Assembly: GCA_036562265.1 (NCBI GenBank)
Contig: DATCKS010000364.1
Location: forward strand, 1-27,219
DNA length: 27,219 bases
Direction of reading: 5' to 3'
Origin: DASVDK01 sp036562265 [NCBI: Thermodesulfobacteriota bacterium]
Lineage (GTDB): Bacteria > DASVDK01
A model generated the notes under the pieces. That model was not told the DNA's origin. It ran no database searches and saw only the letters and a program-made list of their open reading frames with translations. Position numbers and translations under genes: made by a program. This document shows, in pieces, positions 1 through 9,900 of this stretch. Numbering within the stretch: the stretch's first letter is position 1; each line of letters starts with the position of its first letter.

Positions 1-162
1 CCCGCCAGCGGCGTCTCGCCGTGCGCGCGGGGTAGGGCCGTCTGCCGTGCGCCGGATTGGCGCGGTCGACTGCGGTGGAAGACTCGTTCTGGAGCGGAAT
101 AGAAAGCCGGCCCGCCAGGCGCGATGCGCGCGAGGCCGTGCGAACGACAGGGGATCGAACGG

Positions 163-1593
163 ATGGATCTCGTCTGGACCGAGTCGCTGCACGCGCTGAA
201 GCAGCAAGTCGGTCCGCGTGACTTCAAAACGTGGTTTGAGCCTCTCGTGCTGGTCGAACGGACCCGCACGGAGGTCGTGATCAAGGCGCCGAACGAGCCC
301 TTCGCGAGCTGGGTCACGCGCCACTACCTCGACGCCATCACGGAGGCCATCGAGCAGGTCTCGGGTCGAAGCCTTCGGGTCCGTATCGTCAGCGACGACG
401 AGCCGCTCCCCGACGCGTCGGCCGACCTCGAGCGCGAGTCCGCCGTGGCGGCGACGGCGACGCGCAGCCGGTGGAGCGCCGGGCAGGGGAGCGGAGGGCA
501 CTGGGAGCGCGGGCTTGCGGCGCCTGGGGCGGGGCGCCGCGCGGAGACCGAGTCGCCGGACGCGGTGGCGTCGTCGGGATGGAATCCGCGCTTCACCTTC
601 GAGACCTACGTCGTCGGCCCGTCGAACCAGCTCGCCCATGCCGCTGCACGCGCGGTGGCTGCACGCCCCGGACAGGCGTACAACCCGCTCTACCTGTACG
701 GATGGGTCGGGCTCGGCAAGACGCACCTCCTGCACGCCATCGGCCACGCCATCACCGGCGCGAATCCCGACCTGCGCGTCCTCTATCTCACGGCCGAGCG
801 GCTCTTCGTCGAGTTCACGGCGGCGCTCCGCAACGGCCGCACGGGCGCGTTTCGCGAGCGGCTCCGCTCCGCGGACGTGCTGCTCCTCGACGACGTCCAG
901 TTCCTCGCGAAGAAGAAGGCGACGCAGGAGGAGCTGTTCCACACGTTCAACGACCTGCACGAGCGCAGTCGCCAGATCGTGTTCGCGAGCGACCGTCCCG
1001 CGCGCGAGATCCCGACGCTCGAGGAGCGGCTGCGCTCCCGCATGGAGATGGGGCTCACCGCGGACCTCCAGCCGCCCGACGTCGAGACCAAGATCGCCAT
1101 CCTGAAGAGCAAGGCGGCGTTCGAGCGCCTCGAGCTCGCGGACGACATCGCCCGCTTCATCGCGACCCGCATCGGGCACAACATCCGCAAGCTCGAGGGC
1201 GTGGCGGTCCGCCTGGCGGCCCACCAGTCGCTCACCGGGGCGCCGGTCACCGCGGACGTCGCGCGCAAGGTGCTCCAGGACTTCGTCGGCAGCGAGCCGC
1301 AGACGATCACCATCGACGACGTGCAGCGCGCCGTCGCCGAGCGCTACCAGCTCGACGTCGCCGACCTCACGTCGAAGCGACGCGAGGGCGCGGTGGTCGG
1401 CCCGCGGCACATCGCCATGTACCTGAGCCTCCTCCTGGCGCGCGCCTCGAAGTCGGAGGTGGGGCGCCAGTTCGGCGATCGCGACCACGCCACGGTCTTC
1501 CACGCGTGGCAGAAGGTCGAGTCGCGCATGCAGGAGGACCGCGCGTTCAAGGAGGAGGTCGAGAGCCTGGTCTCGGCGATTCAAATGCGCTAG
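163..1593 (+). CDS. dnaA: Chromosomal replication initiator DnaA
   Basis: AAA+ initiator that binds DnaA boxes and melts the chromosomal origin. With the start at 163 the protein has 476 residues, and its N-terminus (MDLVWTESL...) aligns with the usual DnaA domain I, which binds DnaB. An in-frame ATG at 124 would add 13 basic residues with no family counterpart, so 163 is preferred. A variable, Ala/Arg/Gly-rich linker (about residues 90-140) precedes the ATPase. Walker A is GWVGLGKT at 180-187, where most DnaA proteins have GGVGLGKT. Walker B has D243-D244. The C-terminal helix-turn-helix carries RDHATV at 440-445, the DnaA-box-binding signature. No TTATCCACA-like box is visible in the 162 bases upstream, so if oriC is next to dnaA it lies outside the window or uses diverged boxes. 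The gene that follows is not dnaN. Confidence 0.97.
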   Translation: MDLVWTESLHALKQQVGPRDFKTWFEPLVLVERTRTEVVIKAPNEPFASWVTRHYLDAITEAIEQVSGRSLRVRIVSDDEPLPDASADLERESAVAATATRSRWSAGQGSGGHWERGLAAPGAGRRAETESPDAVASSGWNPRFTFETYVVGPSNQLAHAAARAVAARPGQAYNPLYLYGWVGLGKTHLLHAIGHAITGANPDLRVLYLTAERLFVEFTAALRNGRTGAFRERLRSADVLLLDDVQFLAKKKATQEELFHTFNDLHERSRQIVFASDRPAREIPTLEERLRSRMEMGLTADLQPPDVETKIAILKSKAAFERLELADDIARFIATRIGHNIRKLEGVAVRLAAHQSLTGAPVTADVARKVLQDFVGSEPQTITIDDVQRAVAERYQLDVADLTSKRREGAVVGPRHIAMYLSLLLARASKSEVGRQFGDRDHATVFHAWQKVESRMQEDRAFKEEVESLVSAIQMR

Positions 1594-1595
1594 AG

Positions 1596-1666
1596 TGCCT
1601 GCCCCCTCGGTCGCTGCTCGGGCGATCCCTTCAGGAGAAGGCGCCCTGGGCGGCGTCCGGCAGGCA
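1596..1666. repeat. 8-bp inverted repeat spanning the gap after dnaA
   Basis: TGCCTGCC at 1596-1603 is the exact reverse complement of GGCAGGCA at 1659-1666. The two arms flank nearly the whole gap between dnaA and the next gene. The right arm ends on the A of the downstream ATG, and an AGGAGAAG purine tract (1633-1640) sits in the loop. The 55-base loop makes a simple terminator unlikely, and in DNA this rich in GC an 8-bp match could arise by chance. Confidence 0.25.
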
Positions 1667-2811
1667 TGCGCGGCATGGCCCTCGGCAACCTCCGCGAGAC
1701 GGTTCGGCAGCTGCCAGAAGGTCCGGGCGTGTACCTCATGCGCAACCGGACCGGCGAGGTGATCTACGTCGGCAAGGCGAGCTCGCTGCGCGAGCGGGTG
1801 CGCTCGTACTTCGCGCCCGCCGCGGCGGAAACGGTGCCGAAGGTCCGGCGGATCGTCGCCGAGGTGGACCGGATCGAGGTGCAGGAGACCGGCTCGGAAC
1901 TCGCCGCCCTCCTGCTCGAGAGCCGGCTCATCAAGCGCCTCGCTCCGAGGTACAACTCGCAGGGGCGCGGGTATCGCAGCTTCGCGTTCATCAAGGTCGA
2001 GGTGGGGGAGCCGTTCCCGCGGGTGGTCGCCACGCGGCGGCCTTTGCAGGACGGCGCGCTCTACCTCGGGCCGTTCGCGAGCGGGCGCACGGTGGAGGCG
2101 GCGCTCGACCTCGTGCACCGGCTCTTCCCGCTGCGAACCTGCGACGAGCCGATCGGCCTCTTCCGCATCCGAAGGCCCTGCGTGCGCGGGCAGATCGGCC
2201 GGTGCGCCGCGCCCTGCGCGGGCCTCGTCGACATGCGCGGGTACGGGGCCGTGGTCGACGCGGCGCTGCGGTTCCTCCGAGGAGACGCGATCGACCTTGC
2301 GGCCAGGCTCGAGGCCGAGATGACGGCGGCGGCCGAGCGGCTGGAGTTCGAGCGGGCGGCGAGGCTGCGGGACGACCTGACGCTCGTCCGCGCTATCGTC
2401 GATCGGCAGGCGCTCCTGGCCGAGGCGCTGGCCCGGCGGACCGCGGTGGCGATCGGCCGGGGCCGGGTGCCCGGCGTCGCCGAGCTGTTCCTGATCGAGG
2501 ACGGCCTCCTCGCCGGCGAGACCCGGATCCCGGCCGCCGGACGGGGGCCGCTGGAACTCGTGCCGGAGGTGCTCGGCTTCCTCGGCGGCCTCGCGCCGCG
2601 GCCGCGGGACGCCCTTCGGCCGGCCGGCCGGTCGACGGCGCTCACGCGGGAGGACCTCGACGAGTTGCTGATCGTGGCCCGGTGGTTGCGGCGCCTGCCC
2701 CGGGCGTCGGTGATCGAGATCGACCCTGGCCGTCTCTCGGACGAGGCCGCCCGCCGATCGGTGGCCGGCCGCGTCGCCGCGCGGGTCCACCGCGTCGCCG
2801 GGACGGCTTGA
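1666..2811 (+). CDS. Short UvrC-like GIY-YIG nuclease lacking the RNase H-like half
   Basis: Probable structure-specific DNA endonuclease related to UvrC/Cho, 381 residues against about 600 for UvrC. The GIY-YIG domain (about 14-97) has GVY at 21-23, YVGKA at 34-38, the catalytic-Arg region at R42-R46, and the probable metal-binding glutamate E78 in SELAALLLE. Four cysteines, C159, C172, C180 and C184, match in spacing the UvrC cluster reported to hold [4Fe-4S] in E. coli. A UVR (UvrB-binding) helix pair follows at about 212-245. The remaining 135 residues resemble neither the RNase H-like nuclease domain nor the (HhH)2 domain, so only the 3'-incision half appears present. No purine-rich ribosome-binding site lies at normal distance from 1666; 1675 is an alternative start. 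It sits directly before lexA, which suggests a damage-response role. It could be a Cho-type backup nuclease, with true uvrC elsewhere. Confidence 0.85.
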   Translation: MRGMALGNLRETVRQLPEGPGVYLMRNRTGEVIYVGKASSLRERVRSYFAPAAAETVPKVRRIVAEVDRIEVQETGSELAALLLESRLIKRLAPRYNSQGRGYRSFAFIKVEVGEPFPRVVATRRPLQDGALYLGPFASGRTVEAALDLVHRLFPLRTCDEPIGLFRIRRPCVRGQIGRCAAPCAGLVDMRGYGAVVDAALRFLRGDAIDLAARLEAEMTAAAERLEFERAARLRDDLTLVRAIVDRQALLAEALARRTAVAIGRGRVPGVAELFLIEDGLLAGETRIPAAGRGPLELVPEVLGFLGGLAPRPRDALRPAGRSTALTREDLDELLIVARWLRRLPRASVIEIDPGRLSDEAARRSVAGRVAARVHRVAGTA

Positions 2812-2836
2812 CGACTGCCTTTTCGTGACCTAGACT
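2808..2836 (+). promoter_or_regulatory. Predicted sigma70-type promoter for lexA
   Basis: TTGACG (2808-2813) and TAGACT (2831-2836) are separated by exactly 17 bases, close to the TTGACA/TATAAT consensus. The -35 hexamer overlaps the TGA stop (2809-2811) of the UvrC-like gene. Transcription would start near 2843, giving a leader of about 130 bases before lexA. A short direct repeat GTAT-C-GTAT (2840-2848) lies at the predicted start and could contribute to a LexA site. No classical CTGT-N8-ACAG or GTTC-N7-GTTC box was found. Confidence 0.6.
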
Positions 2837-2974
2837 TTTGTATCGTATGCGGGAGAAGCGCGGCTCGGGGTGACCGGGCCGCGTGCCTGGGGTGTCCGGG
2901 AGGCCGTGTCCGCGCCGCGAGCGCTCCCGCGGCCCGCCGGTCCCGGCCCCGTAGGTCGACGGAGGGAGTAGCGC

Positions 2975-3637
2975 ATGGTGATCGACGCCGAGCGGGCGGC
3001 CGCGCGTCGCGAGCTGACCGACAAGCAGCGGCAGATTCTCGACTACATCCTCGAGATGGTGCGGACACGGGGCTACCCGCCGACCATCCGCCAGATCGGG
3101 ACCCGCTTCAAGATCTCGTCCACCAACGGCGTCCGGACGCACCTGTCGGCGCTCGAGCGCAAGGGGTACATCCGCCGCGCGCCCTGGAGCGCCCGCGGCA
3201 TCGAGCTGGTGCGCGAGATGATGCCCGAGACGGCCGAGGCCGAGGCGGTACAGATCCCCATCCTGGGCAAGGTCGCCGCCGGGCAGCCGATCCTCGCGCA
3301 GGAGAACCTCCAGGGCCACCTCTACGTCGACCGCAGCCTCGCGCGGGACCGGGGGGTCTTCGCCCTCAAGGTCCAGGGCGACTCCATGATCGACGCCGGC
3401 ATCCTCGACGGCGACTACGTCCTCGTCCGCCCGCAGCCCACCGCCGAGAACGGCGAGATCGTCGTCGCCATGATCGACGACGAGGCCACGGTCAAGCAGT
3501 TCTTCAAGGAGCCGGACGCCATCCGCCTGCAGCCGGCCAACGCGAACATGCCGCCCATCCGCGTACGCGACTGCCAGATCCTCGGCAAGGTGACCGGCCT
3601 CTTCCGCACCCGAATCCGCCGCCCGGGTGAGGCGTAG
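2975..3637 (+). CDS. lexA: SOS transcriptional repressor LexA
   Basis: Represses DNA-damage genes and self-cleaves when RecA-DNA filaments form. The protein has 220 residues, a normal to slightly long LexA. The N-terminal winged helix-turn-helix begins at LTDKQRQIL (14-22) and includes GYPPTIRQIG (33-42). The self-cleavage bond is A102-G103 in the KVAAG segment. The catalytic serine is S137 (GDSM) and the general base is K174 (ATVKQ), so all autoproteolysis residues are present. The ATG is preceded by GGAGGG at 2961-2966 with an 8-base spacer, which supports this start. It is probably co-transcribed with gyrB, which begins 21 bases after its stop. The gene has its own good promoter upstream, as expected for an autoregulated repressor. 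Confidence 0.97.
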   Translation: MVIDAERAAARRELTDKQRQILDYILEMVRTRGYPPTIRQIGTRFKISSTNGVRTHLSALERKGYIRRAPWSARGIELVREMMPETAEAEAVQIPILGKVAAGQPILAQENLQGHLYVDRSLARDRGVFALKVQGDSMIDAGILDGDYVLVRPQPTAENGEIVVAMIDDEATVKQFFKEPDAIRLQPANANMPPIRVRDCQILGKVTGLFRTRIRRPGEA

Positions 3638-3652
3638 TCCCTGACGGCCTGA

Positions 3653-6115
<2,463 letters not shown>

Positions 6116-6222
6116 CGTCGCCGCATCGGGGACGGACGCCGGCCCGGCGGCCGCACCTCTCTGGGACCGACGGCGTGGGCCGGGCGGGCGCTCGCGCCGG
6201 GGCCTGCTGCGAGACGGGGCGA

Positions 6223-6251
6223 CGCACGGGGCGGCGCCGTTGCGCCGTGCG
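6223..6251. repeat. Inverted repeat 1 in the gyrB-nurA gap
   Basis: CGCACGG (6223-6229) pairs perfectly with CCGTGCG (6245-6251) around a 15-base loop. The loop and right arm also allow a competing CGGCGC/GCGCCG stem (6232-6247, 4-base loop). It lies about 110 bases after the gyrB stop and has no T-run, so it could be a GC-rich transcript end or simply RNA structure. Confidence 0.35.
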
Positions 6252-6270
6252 GCTTCGAGGACCCCGGCGA

Positions 6271-6295
6271 GGGTGGCGCGGCCGGCAGGCCACCC
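6271..6295. repeat. Inverted repeat 2 in the gyrB-nurA gap
   Basis: GGGTGGC (6271-6277) is the exact reverse complement of GCCACCC (6289-6295), with an 11-base loop. It has no T-run downstream. It is the second of three perfect 7-bp stems in a 270-base gap that otherwise shows no convincing gene. Confidence 0.35.
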
Positions 6296-6322
6296 GGCGG
6301 CGCAAGGCGGGCCGCGTGACGG

Positions 6323-6341
6323 CCTGACACGCCCTGTCAGG
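6323..6341. promoter_or_regulatory. Dyad CCTGACA-N5-TGTCAGG before the nurA cluster (operator or hairpin)
   Basis: A perfect 7-bp inverted repeat (6323-6329 and 6335-6341) with a 5-base centre, about 45 bases before the nurA start. The spacing of the half-sites is typical of an operator for a dimeric regulator, but the same sequence could form an RNA hairpin. No convincing -35/-10 pair was found beside it. It differs from the well-known LexA box consensus sequences. The downstream genes are DNA repair genes, so a damage-responsive regulator is a reasonable guess, but it is only inference. Confidence 0.4.
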
Positions 6342-6385
6342 GTAGGTCGAGGTAAGGTGAAGCGCATGGAGGCTCGGGCCTGACC

Positions 6386-7612
6386 ATGCTCGACCTGGGG
6401 CGACTCGCGGCGCAGATCCAGGCCCTCGGCGACGCCGAGGCGCAGGCGCTCACGCGGAGCGGCGCGGAGCTCGCGCGGGCGCGCGAGGAGCTGGCGAAGG
6501 CGACCGCCGCGCCCGAGCCGCTCGTGGCCAAGACCGATCGCGCGCGGACCTCGTGGCTCGTGGCGCGGCTCGCCGGGCCGCCCGGCGAGGCGACGCCGCC
6601 CCCGCCGCTGCCGGCGCGCGTCACGGTCATCGGCGTCGACGGCTCGCAGATCGAGCCGGACCACCACGAGGGGCTCGCCTGTTACGTGCTGAACGTCGGC
6701 ACCGTGGTGCTGCACTACGGGGAGCCGGCCGGCGCGCCGTGCGCGTTCCTCGAGAGCCACCCCCGCCTCTGCTACGAGGAGGCGGACGTCGCCGTCGTGG
6801 TGGGCGGCCGGCGCGTGCCGGTGACCGGCGAGCTGCTCGGTTTCAAGCGCAGCCTCGCCGAGCTGGATCACCTTTTGAGGCTCGCCCTCGCGGCGCGCGA
6901 GGAGGGGCGCAAGCACGTCGTCGGCCTGATCGACGGCAGCCTGATCCGCTGGGGCGCCGAGAACAGCCGCGTCGTCCCCGACACGTTCCTCGACGACTAC
7001 CTCGCGCGCTTCGAGCGGCTCCGCGAGGCGGGCGTGCCGCTCGCGGGCTACATCAGCCAGTCGCGCGCGGCCGACGTGGTGAACGCCCTTCGGGTGCAGG
7101 TCTGCCCGGAGGAGACGCCCGACTGCGACCGCTGCCCGTACGTCCCCGGGGCGACCTACCCGAGGGCCGACCGGTCGTGGGCGGGCCCGGGGCTCCCCTG
7201 CGAGGTGATCGCCGGGGTGCTCGACCGCCGGCTCTTCGAGAGCGTGCTGGCGGTGGGGGAGCGAAGCCCCCTCTTCGGCAGCCGGTCGTCGGTGCTCGCG
7301 AAGCGCTACGGCGAGACGCAGACGATCGACTTCTGCTACCTGAACGTCGGGCCGGAGCTGGCCCGGATCGAAGTCCCCCGCTGGGTCGCCCGGGACCCGG
7401 CGCTCCTCGGCCTGGTGCACGCCGTCTGCCTCGACCAGGCCCGCAAGGGGAACGGTTACCCGGTGGCGCTCGCCGAGGCCCATCAACGGGCCGTCGTGCG
7501 GGGCGCCGAGCGAACCCTCTTCTACCAGATGGTGGAGGAGGCGCTGGTCAAACGGGGGGTGAGGCGATGGCGGTCGCCCAAGGCGCTGCACAAGGTCGGG
7601 CTCACGGTATGA
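6386..7612 (+). CDS. nurA: NurA family 5'-3' DNA nuclease
   Basis: Predicted Mn-dependent nuclease that works with the HerA translocase to resect DNA ends. The protein has 408 residues. The N-terminal helical segment (1-75) precedes the nuclease core, which opens with VIGVDGSQIEP, placing the conserved catalytic Asp at D85. A second conserved acidic residue is D183 in GLIDGSLI. The C-terminal motif YPVALAEAHQRA includes H366 and matches the family's last conserved block. An unusual cysteine group, C240, C247, C250 and C272, lies between the second and last motifs. It is the first gene of the cluster, and its TGA overlaps the next ATG (ATGA). An upstream GGAGG (6368-6372) lies somewhat far from the ATG. 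A five-codon reading frame ends 3 bases before the start. Confidence 0.9.
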   Translation: MLDLGRLAAQIQALGDAEAQALTRSGAELARAREELAKATAAPEPLVAKTDRARTSWLVARLAGPPGEATPPPPLPARVTVIGVDGSQIEPDHHEGLACYVLNVGTVVLHYGEPAGAPCAFLESHPRLCYEEADVAVVVGGRRVPVTGELLGFKRSLAELDHLLRLALAAREEGRKHVVGLIDGSLIRWGAENSRVVPDTFLDDYLARFERLREAGVPLAGYISQSRAADVVNALRVQVCPEETPDCDRCPYVPGATYPRADRSWAGPGLPCEVIAGVLDRRLFESVLAVGERSPLFGSRSSVLAKRYGETQTIDFCYLNVGPELARIEVPRWVARDPALLGLVHAVCLDQARKGNGYPVALAEAHQRAVVRGAERTLFYQMVEEALVKRGVRRWRSPKALHKVGLTV

Positions 7613-8196
7613 ACGGCGAGATCGGCGAGGTCATCGGCTCGTCCAACACCGAGTTCATCGCGCAGGCGCACCTCCTCTACGAGTCGCCGGCCTTCGGCGC
7701 CTTCGTGCGCGTGGACGGGCGGGACGAGACGGTCTACGGCGTGGTCTTCGCGGCGTACACGCACAGCCTCGAGCCGAACCGGCTGGCCGTGGCCTACCAC
7801 CGGTCTGAACTCGAGCTGCGCGCCGAGCAGCCGCAGATCTTCGAGCTGCTCAAGACCAAGTTCGAGGCGGTCATCGTCGGCTACAAGGGCAAGGACGTCG
7901 TGCGCGCGCAGCTCCCCACCAAGCCGCCGCGGATCCACGCGTTCGTCTACCCGCTCCAGGCGCTCGAGGTGAAGCGGGTGACGGCCGACCTCGGCTTCCT
8001 GCGGTTGCTCCTGGCCGGGGCCAGGGTGCCGGGCCGCGCGCCGGCCGACGAGCTGATCGCGGCGGCGCTCAGGCAGGCGCTCGAGGCGCACGGCGGCGAC
8101 CGCGCGTTCCTCGTGCGGGCCGGCAAGGAGCTGGCCCGCCTGCTCAAGGACGACTACGAGACGCTCTCGTCGGTCCTCAGGAGGGTCCGGTCATGA
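7609..8196 (+). CDS. Stand-alone HAS-barrel-like protein, putative HerA/NurA partner
   Basis: A 195-residue protein translated from the ATG that overlaps the nurA stop, and itself overlapping the herA ATG (ATGA at both ends). Its N-terminus (IGEVIGSSNTEF, 5-16) has the same pattern as the HAS-barrel opening of HerA here (IGVIVRGSLTEG) and of ATP-synthase/HerA barrel domains. It is probably a beta-barrel of about 100 residues. The C-terminal half (about 110-195) appears mostly helical. There is no nucleotide-binding motif, signal peptide or membrane segment. Being locked between nurA and herA suggests a structural subunit that docks to the HerA hexamer or bridges it to NurA. The domain call rests on pattern recognition alone, and its biochemical role is unknown. 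Confidence 0.75.
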   Translation: MNGEIGEVIGSSNTEFIAQAHLLYESPAFGAFVRVDGRDETVYGVVFAAYTHSLEPNRLAVAYHRSELELRAEQPQIFELLKTKFEAVIVGYKGKDVVRAQLPTKPPRIHAFVYPLQALEVKRVTADLGFLRLLLAGARVPGRAPADELIAAALRQALEAHGGDRAFLVRAGKELARLLKDDYETLSSVLRRVRS

Positions 8197-9887
8197 GCGA
8201 ACGCCGCCGGATCGGCGTGATCGTGCGGGGCTCCCTCACCGAGGGGCTCGAGATGCGGCTCGACGAGGGGGAGTCGGTCGAGGACGTCCGCGCCGGGAAG
8301 TTCGTCGTGATCGAGGGGGAGAAGTCGGACTTCTTCTGCATGATCACCGACGTGCGGCTCGACGCCACGAACCCCGCCATCCTCGTCGACCCGCCGGCCG
8401 CCCAGGACGACGAGGCCGACGCCCTCATGCGCCAGGTCCTCTCGGGCACGAGCACGTACGGCACCGTGATGCTGAAGCCGATGCTCATGCTGCCCAGCAG
8501 GGACGACGCGGGGACGGCGAGCGAGGGCGCCGCGCGGGCGGCCGATCGGGGGACGCTGCCCTCCACGACCCAGATCGTGAAGACCGTGCCGAGGCACTTC
8601 TCGATCGTGGCCGAGGCCACCGAAGCCGACGTCAACCTCGTCTTCGGGAGCGAGGAGCAGGACCGCCGCTACTACTACATCGGCCGGCCGCTCGACATGG
8701 AGACCCCCGTCTGCCTCGACCTCGACCGCTTCATCGAGCGCAGCAACGGCATCTTCGGCCGCACCGGCACCGGCAAGACGTTCCTGACCCGGCTCATCCT
8801 CTCCGGCCTCGTGAAGAGCGGCAAGGCGTCGGCGCTCGTCTTCGACATGCACTCCGAGTACGGCTGGGGGGCGCGACGCGAGGGGGACCACGCCGAGGCC
8901 AAGGGGCTCAGGCAGCTCTTCGGCGCGTCGCGGGTCGCGGTCTTCAGCCTCGATCCCGAGTCGTCCCGGCGCCGCGGCGTCTCGCCCGACGTCGAGGTCA
9001 AGATCCCCTACGACCGGATCGACGTGGAGGACATCCTCCCGCTCGCCGACGAGCTGAACCTCAACCCGACCGCGGCCGACTCGCTCTACCTCGTCCAGGC
9101 GCAGTACGGGTCCGAGTGGCTCGAGCGGCTCCTCGGCATGGGGGCCGAGGAGGTCCGCGACCTCGCGAGGGAACTCGGCGCGCACGCCGAGTCGTTCGCC
9201 GCCGTGCACCGCAAGCTGTCGCGCCTCAAGCGACTCGACTTCCTCGTGCCGCGGGCGCCCGACGACGCGGTCGATCGGATCATGGAGGCGCTCGATCGGC
9301 GGCAGCACGTCGTCCTCGAGTTCGGCACGCGCACGGATCTGCTCGTCTACATGCTGGTGGCGAACATCCTCACCCGCGAGATCCGCGAGCGGTACGTGCG
9401 CAAGACCGAGACCTACCTCGCCACCAAGCGGCCGCAGGACAGGCCGCATCCCCTCGTCATCACCATCGAGGAGGCGCACAAGTTCCTCAACCCGCAGGCG
9501 GCGCGCCAGACCATCTTCGGCACGATCGCGCGCGAACTCCGGAAGTACTTCGTGTCGCTGCTCGTCGTCGACCAGCGCCCCTCGGGGATCGACGACGAGA
9601 TCCTCTCCCAGCTCGGCACCCGCGTGACGGCGCTCCTCTCCGACGAGAAGGACATCGCCGCGGTCCTCACCGGCGTCTCGAACGCGCAGTGGCTCCGCTC
9701 GGTCCTCGCCTCGCTCGACACCCGGCAGCAGGCGCTCCTCATGGGGCACGCGGTGCCGATGCCGGTGGTGATCCGCACGCGCGACTACGACGCGGCGTTC
9801 TACAGGGCGATGGGGGCCGAGGACGAGGAGCCGGGCCGGGGCGGCCGGGGCGCCCGAGCCATCGACGACCTCTTCGGCAGTCGGTAG
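8193..9887 (+). CDS. herA: HerA family hexameric DNA translocase/helicase
   Basis: FtsK-like ATPase that pumps double-stranded DNA and drives the NurA nuclease in end resection. The protein has 564 residues, close to archaeal HerA. An N-terminal HAS-barrel (about 5-100) is followed by the RecA-like motor. Walker A is GRTGTGKT at 189-196. Walker B ends in E426-E427, followed by A-H. The segment DQRPSGIDDEILSQLGTR soon after is the typical sensor and subunit-interface region. The start is firmly supported by AGGAGGG (8179-8185), 7 bases before the ATG, the strongest ribosome-binding site in the cluster. The following gene starts 13 bases after its stop. The ATPase motifs are intact, so an active motor is expected. 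Confidence 0.95.
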   Translation: MSERRRIGVIVRGSLTEGLEMRLDEGESVEDVRAGKFVVIEGEKSDFFCMITDVRLDATNPAILVDPPAAQDDEADALMRQVLSGTSTYGTVMLKPMLMLPSRDDAGTASEGAARAADRGTLPSTTQIVKTVPRHFSIVAEATEADVNLVFGSEEQDRRYYYIGRPLDMETPVCLDLDRFIERSNGIFGRTGTGKTFLTRLILSGLVKSGKASALVFDMHSEYGWGARREGDHAEAKGLRQLFGASRVAVFSLDPESSRRRGVSPDVEVKIPYDRIDVEDILPLADELNLNPTAADSLYLVQAQYGSEWLERLLGMGAEEVRDLARELGAHAESFAAVHRKLSRLKRLDFLVPRAPDDAVDRIMEALDRRQHVVLEFGTRTDLLVYMLVANILTREIRERYVRKTETYLATKRPQDRPHPLVITIEEAHKFLNPQAARQTIFGTIARELRKYFVSLLVVDQRPSGIDDEILSQLGTRVTALLSDEKDIAAVLTGVSNAQWLRSVLASLDTRQQALLMGHAVPMPVVIRTRDYDAAFYRAMGAEDEEPGRGGRGARAIDDLFGSR

Positions 9888-9900
9888 AATCGCCCTCGCC

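Noticed and set aside
1-162. Possible oriC upstream of dnaA
   Set aside because: No TTATCCACA-like boxes, AT-rich unwinding region or 13-mer repeats are visible; the stretch is uniformly GC-rich.
124-162. Earlier ATG start for DnaA
   Set aside because: The extra 13 residues do not match DnaA domain I, whereas the sequence from 163 does.
7609-9887. A phage- or plasmid-borne HerA-type defence system such as HerA-Sir2
   Set aside because: No Sir2, DUF4297 or other effector is present; the neighbours are NurA, Mre11 and Rad50, and there are no mobile-element signs.
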